Part shown: piece after piece, positions 27,127 through 36,257 of the stretch
Layout: each line of letters starts with the position of its first letter
Position numbering within the stretch: the stretch's first letter is position 1
Origin: Mesorhizobium caraganae
GTDB taxonomy: Bacteria > Pseudomonadota > Alphaproteobacteria > Rhizobiales > Rhizobiaceae
Reading direction: 5' to 3'
NCBI RefSeq assembly: GCF_016836705.1
Contig: NZ_JAFCGY010000005.1
Location: forward strand, 1 to 64,000
DNA length: 64,000 nucleotides
The notes under the pieces: model-generated
Database searches by the model: none
Told to the model about the DNA's origin: nothing
What the model saw: the letters and a program-made list of their open reading frames with translations, nothing else
Program-made: the position numbers and the translations under genes

Positions 27127-28548
27127 ATGTCGGGCTCACAATCATCGATACGTGCGCTTGAACGGCAGCCCGAGGCAGCGCCTGAAAACCGACTGGCTGC
27201 GCTGGAGCGTATCTGGCGCCGGTTCGATGACACCGAGACACTGCTGCGGCGCGGCGGCCGCGTCGCCGAGGTTTCGCCGACGCACTACAAGGTGCGCGGC
27301 CTGTCCGAAGTCGCCAGGCTGGGCGACCTCGTCGAGCAGCGCGGCAACGCTGGCACGCGCCGCGGCGAGATCGTCAGGATCGGCCGCGACGAGGTGGTCG
27401 TCGCGCCTTTCGAACGCAGCGCCGATGCCGGAATCGGCGACGCCGTGTTTCGCCGCGGTCCGCTGGTGGTGACGCCACACGCTTCCTGGCGCGGACGCGC
27501 CATCGACGCGCTGACCCGCGCCATTGATGGCGGTCCGCCGCTGATCAGGAACGGCGAGGCGGCAAGCGGCGACGGCACCACGCCCGGCGCCATGGCGCGG
27601 CAGCGTGTCGGCACCGCCTTCACCACCGGGGTCAAGGTCATCGACATCTTCACGCCGCTCTGCTTCGGCCAGCGCCTCGGTGTCTTTGCTGGTTCCGGCG
27701 TCGGCAAGTCGACGCTGCTCGCCATGCTGGCCGGCGCCGATGCTTTCGATACGGTGGTGGTGGCGCTGATCGGCGAACGCGGCCGCGAGGTGCGCGAATT
27801 CCTCGAAGACACGATCGGGGCGCAAAGCATGGCCAAGACGGTCGCCGTCGTCGCCACCAGCGACGAGAGCGCCATGATGCGGCGGCGCGCGCCCGACACC
27901 GCCATGCGCGTCGCCGAACATTTTCGCGACCAGGGACACCGCGTGCTCCTGGTACTGGATTCGATCACCCGCTTTGCCCATGCGCTGCGCGAAGTTGCGA
28001 CCGGCACTGGCGAGCCGCCGGTGGCGCGCGGCTATCCCGCTTCCGTCTTCACCGACCTGCCGAAGCTGCTCGAGCGCGCTGGACCCGGCGCTGAAGGCCC
28101 AGGGGTTAAGGGACAAGGATCCATCACGGCCATCATCTCGGTGCTGGTTGACGGTGACGACCATAACGACCCGGTCGCCGATTCGGTGCGCGGCATTCTC
28201 GACGGCCATGTCGTGCTCGACCGCGCGATAGCCGAACAGGGCCGCTATCCGCCGGTCAATCCGCTGTCGTCGATCTCGCGCCTTGCCGACAAGGCATGGA
28301 GCCCCGAACAGCGCATGCTGGTGACCAGGCTTAAGTCGATGATCTCGCGCTTCGAGGACACGCGCGATATTCGCCTGCTAGGCGCCTACCAGGGCGGCGC
28401 CGATGCCGAGCTAGACATTGCGGTGCGCCAGGTGCCGCTGATCTATGAAGCGCTGACGCAGTCGCCGAAGGATCGCGCCTCCAGCGATGCATTCTCCGAC
28501 CTCGCCCGTCATCTGAAAGGCAAGCAAAGTGTCGATGCCGGAGACTGA
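27127..28548 (+). CDS. fliI: flagellar export ATPase FliI
   Basis: The 473-residue cytosolic ATPase is related to F1-beta. Walker A GSGVGKST lies at about residues 189-196, Walker B VLLVLDSITRFAHALREV follows, and the C-terminal helical domain binds substrate and chaperone. It forms the hexameric motor at the base of the export gate, with FliH and FliJ. Length is slightly over typical. Its last 14 bp overlap the next gene. Confidence 0.95.
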   Translation: MSGSQSSIRALERQPEAAPENRLAALERIWRRFDDTETLLRRGGRVAEVSPTHYKVRGLSEVARLGDLVEQRGNAGTRRGEIVRIGRDEVVVAPFERSADAGIGDAVFRRGPLVVTPHASWRGRAIDALTRAIDGGPPLIRNGEAASGDGTTPGAMARQRVGTAFTTGVKVIDIFTPLCFGQRLGVFAGSGVGKSTLLAMLAGADAFDTVVVALIGERGREVREFLEDTIGAQSMAKTVAVVATSDESAMMRRRAPDTAMRVAEHFRDQGHRVLLVLDSITRFAHALREVATGTGEPPVARGYPASVFTDLPKLLERAGPGAEGPGVKGQGSITAIISVLVDGDDHNDPVADSVRGILDGHVVLDRAIAEQGRYPPVNPLSSISRLADKAWSPEQRMLVTRLKSMISRFEDTRDIRLLGAYQGGADAELDIAVRQVPLIYEALTQSPKDRASSDAFSDLARHLKGKQSVDAGD

Positions 28549-29725
28549 GCGTCAATACACCGAGCGGCTTTTGCGCGAGATGCTGGCCGAGGCCACCGCC
28601 GCCGAGGAAGCCAGGGCTGACGAAGCAAGGGCTGCCAAGGCGAAAGCCGATCGCGCCAAGGCAGCCAAAACCGAGGCCGCATTGGCCAGGGCGGCCAAGC
28701 CACCCTTGCCGAGACTGGTCCAGCCTGCGTTGCGCAGCGTGCCCGAACCTGCCTTGCGCGGCTCGCCCGAGGTTACCTCGCCGAGCGTAGCCAACCTTGC
28801 CCTGCCCGGCATGGGCGAGCCATCTACACCCAGCGCGCTCAGGCTTGCCTTGGTCGGTGCACCGAAGGCTGCCTTGCGCGGTGTGTCCAGGCTTGCATGG
28901 GGCAGCGCGAAGCTTATATCGAGCAGCGCGTCCAAGGCGGCGTCGCGCAAAGCGGCCAAGTCCGCCTCGCGCAAAATGGCCAAGCCTGCTCCAACCGGCG
29001 AGCCCAAACCCGTATCGATCAGAACAGTCGAACCTGCACTGCGCGATGTCAGCAAGCCTGCCTTCCCCGAGGTGGCCAGACCTGCTCCGCCCGCTTTCGC
29101 CAAGCCCCCACTGCCCAAGGCTCCGCATGCCGAACTCAACGAGGCGATCGCGGCTAGCCGTGACTCGCTTCTCGACGGGCTCTTTCCCGACGTCGACTGG
29201 CCGCAGCCGCCAAGGGCGCAGTTTCCCAAGGTGAACAAGAAGGATGACCGACGCAGTGATATCGTCTTTGCCGCGCTCGGCATCACGCTCGGCCTGATCT
29301 GCGCGCTGTTTCCCTGGTATATCTTCTTCAATCAGGACCAGTTCGGCGTGCAGGCGATCAAGTTCGGCGGCAGCGGCACCAATGCCGGCCGTGTCAGCGG
29401 CGGCTCGCAGATGGAAAATTCCGGCCAGCCGCTGACCGCAAACGATGTACCCGATGTCGACCTGTTCGCCACCGGCACGCTGCAGGATCCCGAGGACAAG
29501 ACACGGGCTCCGGGCGTCGACGAGCAGCCCTTTCCGGCCGACCCAAAGTTCCGCATGGTGCACGTCGCCAATGGCCGCGCCATGATTGAGGACGACGCCG
29601 GCCTGTGGATCGTTCAGCGCGGCTCAAAGCTGCCTGACTCCAGCATCGTCTCGTCGATCGAGCAGCGCAGCGGCAAATGGGTCATGGTCACCAGCACCGA
29701 CCAGGTGATCGAACTCTCCAAGTAA
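28535..29725 (+). CDS. Ala/Pro-rich single-pass membrane protein next to fliI
   Basis: The protein has 396 residues from ATG 28535; a GTG at 28529 adds two. An N-terminal charged coiled-coil-like helix (TERLLREMLAEATAAEEARA) leads into a low-complexity tract to about residue 200 with degenerate PALR/KAA/KPAP units. One membrane segment follows at about 244-267, then a 130-residue presumably periplasmic domain ending in VMVTSTDQVIELSK. The orientation is inferred. I recognise no named family. It overlaps fliI and precedes flgB, so it is a flagellar-operon member, possibly specific to rhizobia. The low-complexity tract is also repetitive at DNA level. Confidence 0.72.
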   Translation: MPETERQYTERLLREMLAEATAAEEARADEARAAKAKADRAKAAKTEAALARAAKPPLPRLVQPALRSVPEPALRGSPEVTSPSVANLALPGMGEPSTPSALRLALVGAPKAALRGVSRLAWGSAKLISSSASKAASRKAAKSASRKMAKPAPTGEPKPVSIRTVEPALRDVSKPAFPEVARPAPPAFAKPPLPKAPHAELNEAIAASRDSLLDGLFPDVDWPQPPRAQFPKVNKKDDRRSDIVFAALGITLGLICALFPWYIFFNQDQFGVQAIKFGGSGTNAGRVSGGSQMENSGQPLTANDVPDVDLFATGTLQDPEDKTRAPGVDEQPFPADPKFRMVHVANGRAMIEDDAGLWIVQRGSKLPDSSIVSSIEQRSGKWVMVTSTDQVIELSK

Positions 29726-29752
29726 TCGCATTCTCCTGGCACGGCACGGGCC

Positions 29753-29774
29753 GGTCCGCGCAAGGTCCGCGCAA
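29753..29774. repeat. perfect 11 bp tandem duplication before flgB
   Basis: GGTCCGCGCAA occurs twice in direct tandem. It is in the 91 bp spacer between the membrane protein gene and flgB. Confidence 0.7.
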
Positions 29775-29816
29775 GACTGGCGGCCTAGTCTTGTGCATAC
29801 CAGCCCGGAGATCCCC

Positions 29817-30197
29817 ATGGAGCCCGTCAATCTTTTCGATCTTGCAGCCAAGCAGTCGCAATGGCTGTCCGTGCGTCAGTCCGCCATTGCCGGCAACATC
29901 GCCAACGTCAACACGCCGGGCTACACCGCCGGCGATGTCGAGCCGTTCGAGAAGGTGCTCGACCGCACCGCTGTGTCGCTGACCGCCACCCAGGCCGGGC
30001 ATCTCGGCACTGCCGCCACCAATGCCGGCTTCACGGTCAAGCCCGAAGAGACGACCGGCGCCATCATGCCGTCGAAGAACACCGTGGTGGTCGAGAACGA
30101 GCTGATGAAGGCCGGCGAGGTCCGCCGCTCCTTCGAGCTCAACACGGCGATCGTCAAGGCCTTCCATTCTATGATGATGATGGCGGTTAAGACCTGA
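29817..30197 (+). CDS. flgB: flagellar proximal rod protein FlgB
   Basis: The 126-residue rod protein starts at ATG 29817, with GGAG six bases upstream. The axial signature [20 protein letters not shown] lies near residue 23, with the C-terminal helix [17 protein letters not shown]. It forms the base of the rod next to FliE and is exported without a signal peptide. A longer reading from 29793 is rejected because the ribosome binding site fits the later ATG. It is followed 2 bp later by flgC. Confidence 0.93.
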   Translation: MEPVNLFDLAAKQSQWLSVRQSAIAGNIANVNTPGYTAGDVEPFEKVLDRTAVSLTATQAGHLGTAATNAGFTVKPEETTGAIMPSKNTVVVENELMKAGEVRRSFELNTAIVKAFHSMMMMAVKT

Positions 30198-30199
30198 CC

Positions 30200-30616
30200 A
30201 TGGACGCATTGACCTCAGCCCTCAAGATCGCAGCATCCGGCCTCAGCGCCCAGTCGGACCGTTTGCGCGTCGTCTCGGAAAACCTTGCCAACGCGCAGTC
30301 GACCGGCAACACGCCGGGCGCCGACCCCTATCGCCGCAAGACCATCAGCTTCGTCTCCGAGCTCGACCGTGCCTCGGGCGGCACGATGGTGGAGGTCAAC
30401 TCCATCGACCGCGACCCCAGCGACTTTCCCGTCGAATTCCAGCCCGGCAACGAGGCCGCCGACGACAAGGGCTACGTCAAGATGCCCAACGTCAACGTGC
30501 TGGTCGAGATGGCCGACATGAGCGAAGCCAACCGCTCCTACGAAGCCAACCTTCAGGTCATCAAGCAGGCGCGTGATCTGATCTCCATGACCATCGACCT
30601 GATGAGGAACCAGTAA
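30200..30616 (+). CDS. flgC: flagellar proximal rod protein FlgC
   Basis: The 138-residue rod protein has the family N-terminus ([29 protein letters not shown]) and C-terminus ([21 protein letters not shown]). It stacks on FlgB in the proximal rod. Its stop codon shares a base with the start of fliE, which indicates coupling. Confidence 0.94.
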   Translation: MDALTSALKIAASGLSAQSDRLRVVSENLANAQSTGNTPGADPYRRKTISFVSELDRASGGTMVEVNSIDRDPSDFPVEFQPGNEAADDKGYVKMPNVNVLVEMADMSEANRSYEANLQVIKQARDLISMTIDLMRNQ

Positions 30617-30951
30617 TGATCAGCGGCATTGGCGGTATCGGATCGCTTCCACTGAAGCCGGAGATCGGCGGCACTGACGCCGCGACCGACCTGTTTCAGG
30701 GCACCACGGCGCCCATGGCCGGCGGCGAGATCGGCGGCACCTTCGCCGAGGCGCTGAGCCAGGCCGCTTCAAAGACCGTCAACACCTTGCAGAATGCCGA
30801 GCAGGTCTCGATCCAGGCGCTCAAGGGCGACGCCGATACCCGCCAGGTCGTCGACGCCGTCATGAGCGCCCAGCAGGCCCTGCAGACCACGATCGCCATC
30901 CGCGACAAGGTCGTCTCCGCCTATCTCGAAATCAGCCGTATGGGCATCTGA
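30616..30951 (+). CDS. fliE: flagellar hook-basal body adaptor FliE
   Basis: The 111-residue protein joins the MS-ring/export gate to the rod and is the first export substrate. The conserved C-terminal half, from [21 protein letters not shown] to the end, carries [17 protein letters not shown]. Length is typical. It starts on the last base of the flgC stop. Confidence 0.93.
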   Translation: MISGIGGIGSLPLKPEIGGTDAATDLFQGTTAPMAGGEIGGTFAEALSQAASKTVNTLQNAEQVSIQALKGDADTRQVVDAVMSAQQALQTTIAIRDKVVSAYLEISRMGI

Positions 30952-30962
30952 GGAGACTTGCC

Positions 30963-31751
30963 GTGAAAGCACTCGCCATTGCAGCGACCGGCATGAACGC
31001 CCAGCAGACCAATCTGGAAGTCATCGCCAACAACATCGCCAACATCAACACCACCGGCTACAAGCGCGCGCGCGCCGAATTTTCCGACCTGCTCTACCAG
31101 GTCGATCGCACGCAAGGCGTGCCCAACCGGTCCAATTCCTCGCTGGTGCCGGAAGGCGTCTCGATCGGCCTCGGCGTCAAGACGACGGCGGTGCGCAACG
31201 TCCATACACAGGGCGAGCTTACCTCGACCGGCAACAGTTTCGATATGGCGCTGACCGGCCGCGGCTGGTTCCAGATCGAGGGCGCCGACGGCGGCACGCT
31301 CTACAGCCGCGCCGGCGCCTTCAACACCAACGCCACCGGCCAGCTGGTGACCGTCGACGGCGCCAATGTCATCCCGGCGATCACCGTGCCGGTCGATGCC
31401 ATCGAGGTCGTCGTCAACAAGACCGGCCAGGTCTTTGCCCGCATCGACGGCCAGACCGATCTCCAGCTGCTCGGCCAGCTGCAGCTCGCCAACTTCGCCA
31501 ACGAAGCGGGCCTCGCGCCGCTCGGCGACAATTTGTTCCAGGAAACGCCGGCTTCCGGCCCGGCCAATGTCGGTGTACCCGGCGATCCCGGCTTCGCCAC
31601 GGTCGAGCAGGGCTATCTCGAGGCCTCCAACGTCGATCCGGTCAAGGAAATCACCGAGCTGATCTCGGCGCAGCGTGCCTATGAGATGAATTCCAAGGTC
31701 ATCCAGGCCGCCGACGACATGGCCTCGGTCGTGTCGAAGAACATCAGGTAA
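30963..31751 (+). CDS. flgG: flagellar distal rod protein FlgG
   Basis: The 262-residue distal rod protein carries the axial N-terminal motif [20 protein letters not shown] and the C-terminal [20 protein letters not shown]. It forms the drive shaft inside the P and L rings. The GTG start at 30963 is supported by GAGGAG upstream. It is followed by flgA after a few bases. Confidence 0.95.
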   Translation: MKALAIAATGMNAQQTNLEVIANNIANINTTGYKRARAEFSDLLYQVDRTQGVPNRSNSSLVPEGVSIGLGVKTTAVRNVHTQGELTSTGNSFDMALTGRGWFQIEGADGGTLYSRAGAFNTNATGQLVTVDGANVIPAITVPVDAIEVVVNKTGQVFARIDGQTDLQLLGQLQLANFANEAGLAPLGDNLFQETPASGPANVGVPGDPGFATVEQGYLEASNVDPVKEITELISAQRAYEMNSKVIQAADDMASVVSKNIR

Positions 31752-31757
31752 GGTTTG

Positions 31758-32282
31758 ATGGTCTCTCCGGCCTCCCGCTCCGCGCTTTGCCGCACCGCGC
31801 TGATCCTCGCGCTGGTGGCCGGCGGCGTGCCGGCTTTTGCCCAGGAGAGTGCAGACCAGCAGGCAACGCAGGTCGCCAGCAACCAGGCGGCCGGCGAGGT
31901 CGTGTTGATCCCCAATCGGGTTATTTACCCCGGCGAGATGATCGATACAGGCGCGCTGAAACAGGTGACGCTGCTGCCCGGCAAGCACAGGCCGGATGCG
32001 GTCGCCACGCAGGCCGAGGAACTCCAGGGCAAGGTCGCCAAGCGCACGCTGCTGCCCGGCCGCTACATCCCGGTCGCCGCCATCCGCGATGCCTGGCTGG
32101 TCGAACAGGGCGCCGCCGTGCAGGTCTATTTCATCGCCGGCGACCTCACCATTTCGGCCACAGCAGTATCGCTGCAGCCGGGCGCCGCCGGCGATCTGAT
32201 CAAGGTCCGCAACACCGACAGCGGCAAGATCTTTTCCGGCACGGTGATGGCCGACGGCACCATCCGGGTCAGCGCTTCATGA
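31758..32282 (+). CDS. flgA: P-ring assembly chaperone FlgA
   Basis: The 174-residue periplasmic chaperone for FlgI has a signal peptide (about residues 1-30, ending near AFAQ) and a SAF-type C-terminal domain (VIYPGEMIDTGALKQVTL). It is short, lacking the N-terminal half of enteric FlgA, as in other alphaproteobacteria. I use ATG 31758 rather than the TTG just before it. Its stop overlaps the flgI start as ATGA. Confidence 0.9.
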   Translation: MVSPASRSALCRTALILALVAGGVPAFAQESADQQATQVASNQAAGEVVLIPNRVIYPGEMIDTGALKQVTLLPGKHRPDAVATQAEELQGKVAKRTLLPGRYIPVAAIRDAWLVEQGAAVQVYFIAGDLTISATAVSLQPGAAGDLIKVRNTDSGKIFSGTVMADGTIRVSAS

Positions 32283-33520
32283 GGCGCGGACCTGCCCTTC
32301 TGCTCGCGGCCATTCTCGGCCTGCAGCCGGCGCTGGCCGACGGTCTTACGCCCAAGCAAAAGCGCGATCTTGCCGGCCAGAATGGCGGCGCCTTTGTAGA
32401 TCCCGAATACGACCCGGCCACCACCAGCCGCATGTTCAGGGTGTCCAACGGCCCAAGCTCGCTGCCGCCCGGCCAGGTCGCCTCGCGCATCAAGGACATC
32501 GCTCAGCTGCAGGCCTCGCGCGACAACCAGCTCGTCGGCTACGGCCTCGTTATCGGCCTCGCCGGATCGGGCGACAGCCTGCGCAATTCGCCCTTCACCG
32601 AACAGTCGATCCGCGCCATGCTCGAAAATCTCGGCATCGCCACCGAAGGCGGCAGCGCGCGGGCCAAGAACGTCGCCGCCGTCATCGTCACCGCCAACAT
32701 GCCGCCCTATGTGCAGTCCGGCGCCCGCATCGATATCGACGTCTCCTCCATGGGCGACGCCACCTCGCTGGCCGGCGGCACGCTGGTGATGACGCCACTG
32801 AAGGCGGCCGACGGCGAAATCTACGCTGTCGGGCAAGGCTCGGTGATCGTTTCCGGCTTCACCGCCCAGGGCGACGCAGAAAAGCTGACGCAGGGCGTGC
32901 CGACGGCCGGACGCGTGCCCAACGGCGCCATTGTCGAGCGCACCGTGCGCGCCGAGTTCGAGGACCAGTCGCTGCTCACCTTGCAGCTGCGCAATCCCGA
33001 TTTCTCGACCGCCGTCCGCATCGCCGACGCCATCAACGGCTACACCTCGCAGCGCTTCGGCATGCGCGTGGCGGCCGAGCGCGATGCGCGCACCGTGCAG
33101 ATCAGACGGCCGAAGAATGTTTCGGCGGCGCGCTTCTATGCCGAGATCGAAAACCTGGTGGTCGAATCCGACACGCCGGCGCGGGTCGTCATCGACGAGC
33201 GCACCGGCACCATCGTCATCGGCAACGAGGTCAAGATCTCGCGCGTTGCGATCAGCCACGGCACGCTCACCGTGCGCATCACCGAACAGCCGAAGGTCGT
33301 CCAGCCCGAACCCTTCTCCAAGGGCGTGACCGCGGAGGAACCCTTCACCACCATCGAGGCCACCCGGCCCGATGCGCGCGTCGCCGTGCTCGATGGACCC
33401 AACCTCGAAACGCTGGTGTCCGGCCTCAACCGTCTCGGCGTCAAGCCGGACGGCATCATTGCCATCCTGCAAGGCATCAAGTCGGCCGGTGCTTTGCAGG
33501 CCGATCTGGTTCTTCAATAG
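32279..33520 (+). CDS. flgI: flagellar P-ring protein FlgI
   Basis: The 413-residue periplasmic ring protein has a signal peptide ending near residue 20 (ALA). The FlgI core follows with RIKDIAQLQASRDNQLVGYG and GLVIGLAGSGDSL, and a conserved C-terminus (GIIAILQGIKSAGALQADLVL). It polymerises around the rod in the peptidoglycan layer, helped by FlgA encoded immediately upstream. The start at 32279 overlaps the flgA stop. A longer frame that reads through flgA is a shadow. Confidence 0.95.
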   Translation: MRRGPALLLAAILGLQPALADGLTPKQKRDLAGQNGGAFVDPEYDPATTSRMFRVSNGPSSLPPGQVASRIKDIAQLQASRDNQLVGYGLVIGLAGSGDSLRNSPFTEQSIRAMLENLGIATEGGSARAKNVAAVIVTANMPPYVQSGARIDIDVSSMGDATSLAGGTLVMTPLKAADGEIYAVGQGSVIVSGFTAQGDAEKLTQGVPTAGRVPNGAIVERTVRAEFEDQSLLTLQLRNPDFSTAVRIADAINGYTSQRFGMRVAAERDARTVQIRRPKNVSAARFYAEIENLVVESDTPARVVIDERTGTIVIGNEVKISRVAISHGTLTVRITEQPKVVQPEPFSKGVTAEEPFTTIEATRPDARVAVLDGPNLETLVSGLNRLGVKPDGIIAILQGIKSAGALQADLVLQ

Positions 33521-33522
33521 GC

Positions 33523-34098
33523 ATGAAGATGATCGATCGCCTTTCTCCAAAACACCGCCGCAACGCAGCCCTGGCGGCCTGCGCCATCGCCGCGCTGCTC
33601 GCAGCTTTCCCGGCCAATGCCGAAGAAGCGGTGCGGCAGGTTCTGCCCGGCGGTCAGCAGCCGGCAACAGCCCAGCAGCTGGTTCGCGAGAAGGCACCCG
33701 ACGAAAGCGAAATCCAGCGCTTCTGCTCCAACATCGCCGACGCCGCCCGTGACCGCCGTTACGTACTGCAAGCCGAAGAGCTGAAGCAACTGCAGGCCGG
33801 CATCGACCAGCGTATGAAGGCGCTGGACGAAAAGCGCGCCGAATACGAGCAATGGCTGAAGCGGCGCGAAGTGTTCCTGGCCCGCGCCGAGGACGGCGTC
33901 GTCAAGATCTATGCCGGCATGAAACCCGATGCCGCGGCCGAACGCCTGGCCATGGTCACCCCCGATCTCGCCGCAGCCATCCTGATGAAACTCGATTCGC
34001 GCAAGGCCGGCGTCATTCTCAATGAAATGAACCAGAAGGCGGCGGCCACGCTCACCGGCATCATGGCCAGCGCGGCCCGAAGGGTAGATCCGTCATGA
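33523..34098 (+). CDS. motE: periplasmic motility chaperone MotE
   Basis: The 191-residue protein has an N-terminal signal or anchor (LAACAIAALLAAFPANA), a coiled coil (AEELKQLQAGIDQRMKALDEKRAEYEQ), and a C-terminal MgtE-N-like region (AAAILMKLDSRKAGVILNEMNQ). In Sinorhizobium, MotE is a periplasmic chaperone that stabilises the motor protein MotC, which is also encoded in this window. It lies between flgI and flgH, the rhizobial position. Confidence 0.87.
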   Translation: MKMIDRLSPKHRRNAALAACAIAALLAAFPANAEEAVRQVLPGGQQPATAQQLVREKAPDESEIQRFCSNIADAARDRRYVLQAEELKQLQAGIDQRMKALDEKRAEYEQWLKRREVFLARAEDGVVKIYAGMKPDAAAERLAMVTPDLAAAILMKLDSRKAGVILNEMNQKAAATLTGIMASAARRVDPS

Positions 34099-34799
34099 AG
34101 TTGCAGTTGCTCGTCCTGGTCGCGGCTGCTTCACTGTCCGGCTGTGCCATCGACCCGAAGGAGATCGGCAGGGAGCCGGTGATGTCGCCGGTCGGCTCCG
34201 GCATTACCGGCAGCGTCAATGCGCCCTATGCATATCCGGAGGAGCCGCGGGCGCCGGTGAAGAAATTCTCGCTCTGGGACGATCGCCAGAGCCGATTGTT
34301 CACCGATCCGCGCGCGCTGCGCGATGGCGACATCCTGACCGTCAGGATCAAGCTCAACGACAAGGCCAACTTCAAGAACCAGAACGACAGGAGCCGCACC
34401 GCCGCGCGCAAGCTCGGCTATGACGTCAAACTCGGATGGGAAGATGCCAGCACCAGCGGCAAGGGCGACGCCGGCTTGAGCTCCAGCACCGAAACCAATG
34501 CCGACGGCGAGATCAAGCGTTCGGAAAACCTCGAACTCAATGTCGCCGCCGTCGTCACCGAAGTCCTGCCCAACGGCAATTTGATGATCCGCGGCTCGCA
34601 GGAAGTGCGCGTCAACTACGAGCTCAGGGTGCTGACCATTGCCGGTATGGTGCGTCCCTCGGACATCGGCGCCGAAAACACCATCTCCTACGAACGCATC
34701 GCCGAGGCGCGCATCTCCTATGGCGGCCGCGGCCGCGTCAGCGAAGTCCAGCAGCCCGCCTACGGTCAGCAGATCCTCGACCAAGTCCTCCCCTTCTAG
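34095..34799 (+). CDS. flgH: flagellar L-ring lipoprotein FlgH
   Basis: The 234-residue outer-membrane lipoprotein has a lipobox LSGC with the acylated Cys near residue 17. The FlgH core follows (SLWDDRQSRLFTDPRALRDGD, then RGSQEVRVNYELRVLTIAGMV). It forms the outer-membrane bushing of the rod. It overlaps the motE end by 4 bp. Confidence 0.95.
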   Translation: MKLQLLVLVAAASLSGCAIDPKEIGREPVMSPVGSGITGSVNAPYAYPEEPRAPVKKFSLWDDRQSRLFTDPRALRDGDILTVRIKLNDKANFKNQNDRSRTAARKLGYDVKLGWEDASTSGKGDAGLSSSTETNADGEIKRSENLELNVAAVVTEVLPNGNLMIRGSQEVRVNYELRVLTIAGMVRPSDIGAENTISYERIAEARISYGGRGRVSEVQQPAYGQQILDQVLPF

Positions 34800-34816
34800 G
34801 TCCGGAGAACAGCGCC

Positions 34817-35317
34817 GTGGCAAATGTCGAACAGGTCCAGCCCAAAAAGGGCCCATCGCTTGTCATCCAGCTCGCGATGCTTTTGGCGGTGACGGGCGCT
34901 GCCATCGGCATGGGTTGGGTCTCCGGCGGCTATCTGAAGGGCGTCGGCGGACCGGTACCGGTGCCGGCCGCACCCGAGAACCAGTCCAACGCCGAGCGGC
35001 CGAGCCCGGCCGCCGCGCATGAGCCGGGCACCGGGCCGACACTCGTGCAGCTGGCGCCGATCACCACCAATCTGGCCGCGCCTGCCGATATCTGGATAAG
35101 GCTGGAAGCGTCGGTGGTCTACGATGCGCCGCAACCGCCGGAGCTCACCGAGAGCATTCACCAGGACCTGCTGGCCATGGTCCGCACCCTGAAGATGCAT
35201 CAGATCGAAGGTGCCAGCGGCTACCAGCATTTGAAAGCCGACCTCGAGGAGCGCGCCGCGATCCGCAGCGGCGGCCATGCCAAACAGGTTCTGATCAGGA
35301 CATTGCTGCTCGAATGA
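34817..35317 (+). CDS. fliL: flagellar basal-body associated protein FliL
   Basis: The 166-residue single-pass inner-membrane protein has a membrane segment at about residues 15-38 (LVIQLAMLLAVTGAAIGMGW), a Pro-rich linker and a periplasmic domain ending HAKQVLIRTLLLE. FliL rings surround and assist the stator. The start is GTG 34817, with GGAG upstream. No in-frame ATG fits. Its stop overlaps the fliP ATG. Confidence 0.87.
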   Translation: MANVEQVQPKKGPSLVIQLAMLLAVTGAAIGMGWVSGGYLKGVGGPVPVPAAPENQSNAERPSPAAAHEPGTGPTLVQLAPITTNLAAPADIWIRLEASVVYDAPQPPELTESIHQDLLAMVRTLKMHQIEGASGYQHLKADLEERAAIRSGGHAKQVLIRTLLLE

Positions 35318-36045
35318 GAAAACTCATCCTCGCCGCCGCGATCGTCGTCGCCGCCACTTCTGTCGCCGCTGCCCAGCAGCTTGACCTCGGCGGCATTGGC
35401 AAGGCCGACGGCGCCACCGTCGGCTACATCATTCAGATGTTCGGCCTGCTCACCGTGCTGTCGGTGGCGCCGGGCCTGTTGATCATGGTGACGAGCTTCA
35501 CCCGCTTCGTCATCGCCTTCTCGATCCTGCGCGCCGGCATCGGCCTGCAGTCGACGCCGGCCAATCTGATCCTGATCTCGCTGTCGCTGTTCATGACCTT
35601 CTACGTCATGGCGCCGACCTTCGACCAGGCGTGGAACACCGGCGTCAGGCCGCTGATGGACAACCAGATAAGCCAGACCGAGGCGTTCGAGAAGATCTCG
35701 GACCCGTTCCGCACCTTCATGCTGCACAATGTCCGCGACAAGGATTTCGACCTGTTCGCCGATCTCGCCCGCGAACGCGGCCAGGTGGTCGCCAAGGAAA
35801 CCGTCGACCTGCGCATCCTGGTGCCGGCCTTCATGATCTCCGAAATCCGCCGCGGCTTCGAGATCGGTTTCCTGATCGTGCTGCCGTTCCTCGTCATCGA
35901 CCTGATCGTCGCCACCATCACCATGGCCATGGGCATGATGATGCTGCCGCCGACCGTCGTTTCGCTGCCCTTCAAGATCCTGTTCTTCGTCCTCATCGAC
36001 GGCTGGAACCTGCTGGTCGGCAGCCTGGTGCGATCCTTTACCTGA
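35314..36045 (+). CDS. fliP: flagellar export gate protein FliP
   Basis: The 243-residue inner-membrane gate component has a cleavable signal peptide (AAAIVVAATSVAAAQ). The FliP signature segments are present (MVTSFTRFVIAFSILRAGIG and LVPAFMISEIRRGFEIGFLI). It forms the central pore with FliQ and FliR. It ends the long rightward operon that begins with the DUF1217 gene. Confidence 0.95.
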   Translation: MRKLILAAAIVVAATSVAAAQQLDLGGIGKADGATVGYIIQMFGLLTVLSVAPGLLIMVTSFTRFVIAFSILRAGIGLQSTPANLILISLSLFMTFYVMAPTFDQAWNTGVRPLMDNQISQTEAFEKISDPFRTFMLHNVRDKDFDLFADLARERGQVVAKETVDLRILVPAFMISEIRRGFEIGFLIVLPFLVIDLIVATITMAMGMMMLPPTVVSLPFKILFFVLIDGWNLLVGSLVRSFT

Positions 36046-36096
36046 CCGCCCGCGACCCTGCGTGGCGCCTGGCTAAAACTTTACGCAATATATTTC

Positions 36097-36106
36097 CGGT
36101 TAACCG
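36097..36106. promoter_or_regulatory. CGGTTAACCG palindrome upstream of flaA
   Basis: A perfect 10 bp palindrome about 150 bp before the flaA start. GGTTAAC is shared with the dyad upstream of flaB. It is a candidate regulator site. Confidence 0.35.
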
Positions 36107-36199
36107 TCCCGTTTAGCCCTTTGGTAGGGACTTGCCCGCATATTGCTCGCAGATGGCGGGTGATCGGGTCTCACGATCATTGGCATGATGCCGCTCCGT

Positions 36200-36220
36200 C
36201 ATACCGGAAAAGCCGGTATG
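36200..36220 (+). promoter_or_regulatory. hairpin in the flaA 5' untranslated region
   Basis: Perfect 8 bp arms CATACCGG and CCGGTATG around an AAAAG loop, 37 bp before the flaA ATG. No T-run follows, so it is unlikely to be a terminator. It may be a target for post-transcriptional control, for example by FlbT or FlaF. Confidence 0.55.
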
Positions 36221-36257
36221 CAAAAAACACCCTGTAAAAATCAAGGTACGAGTAGCC

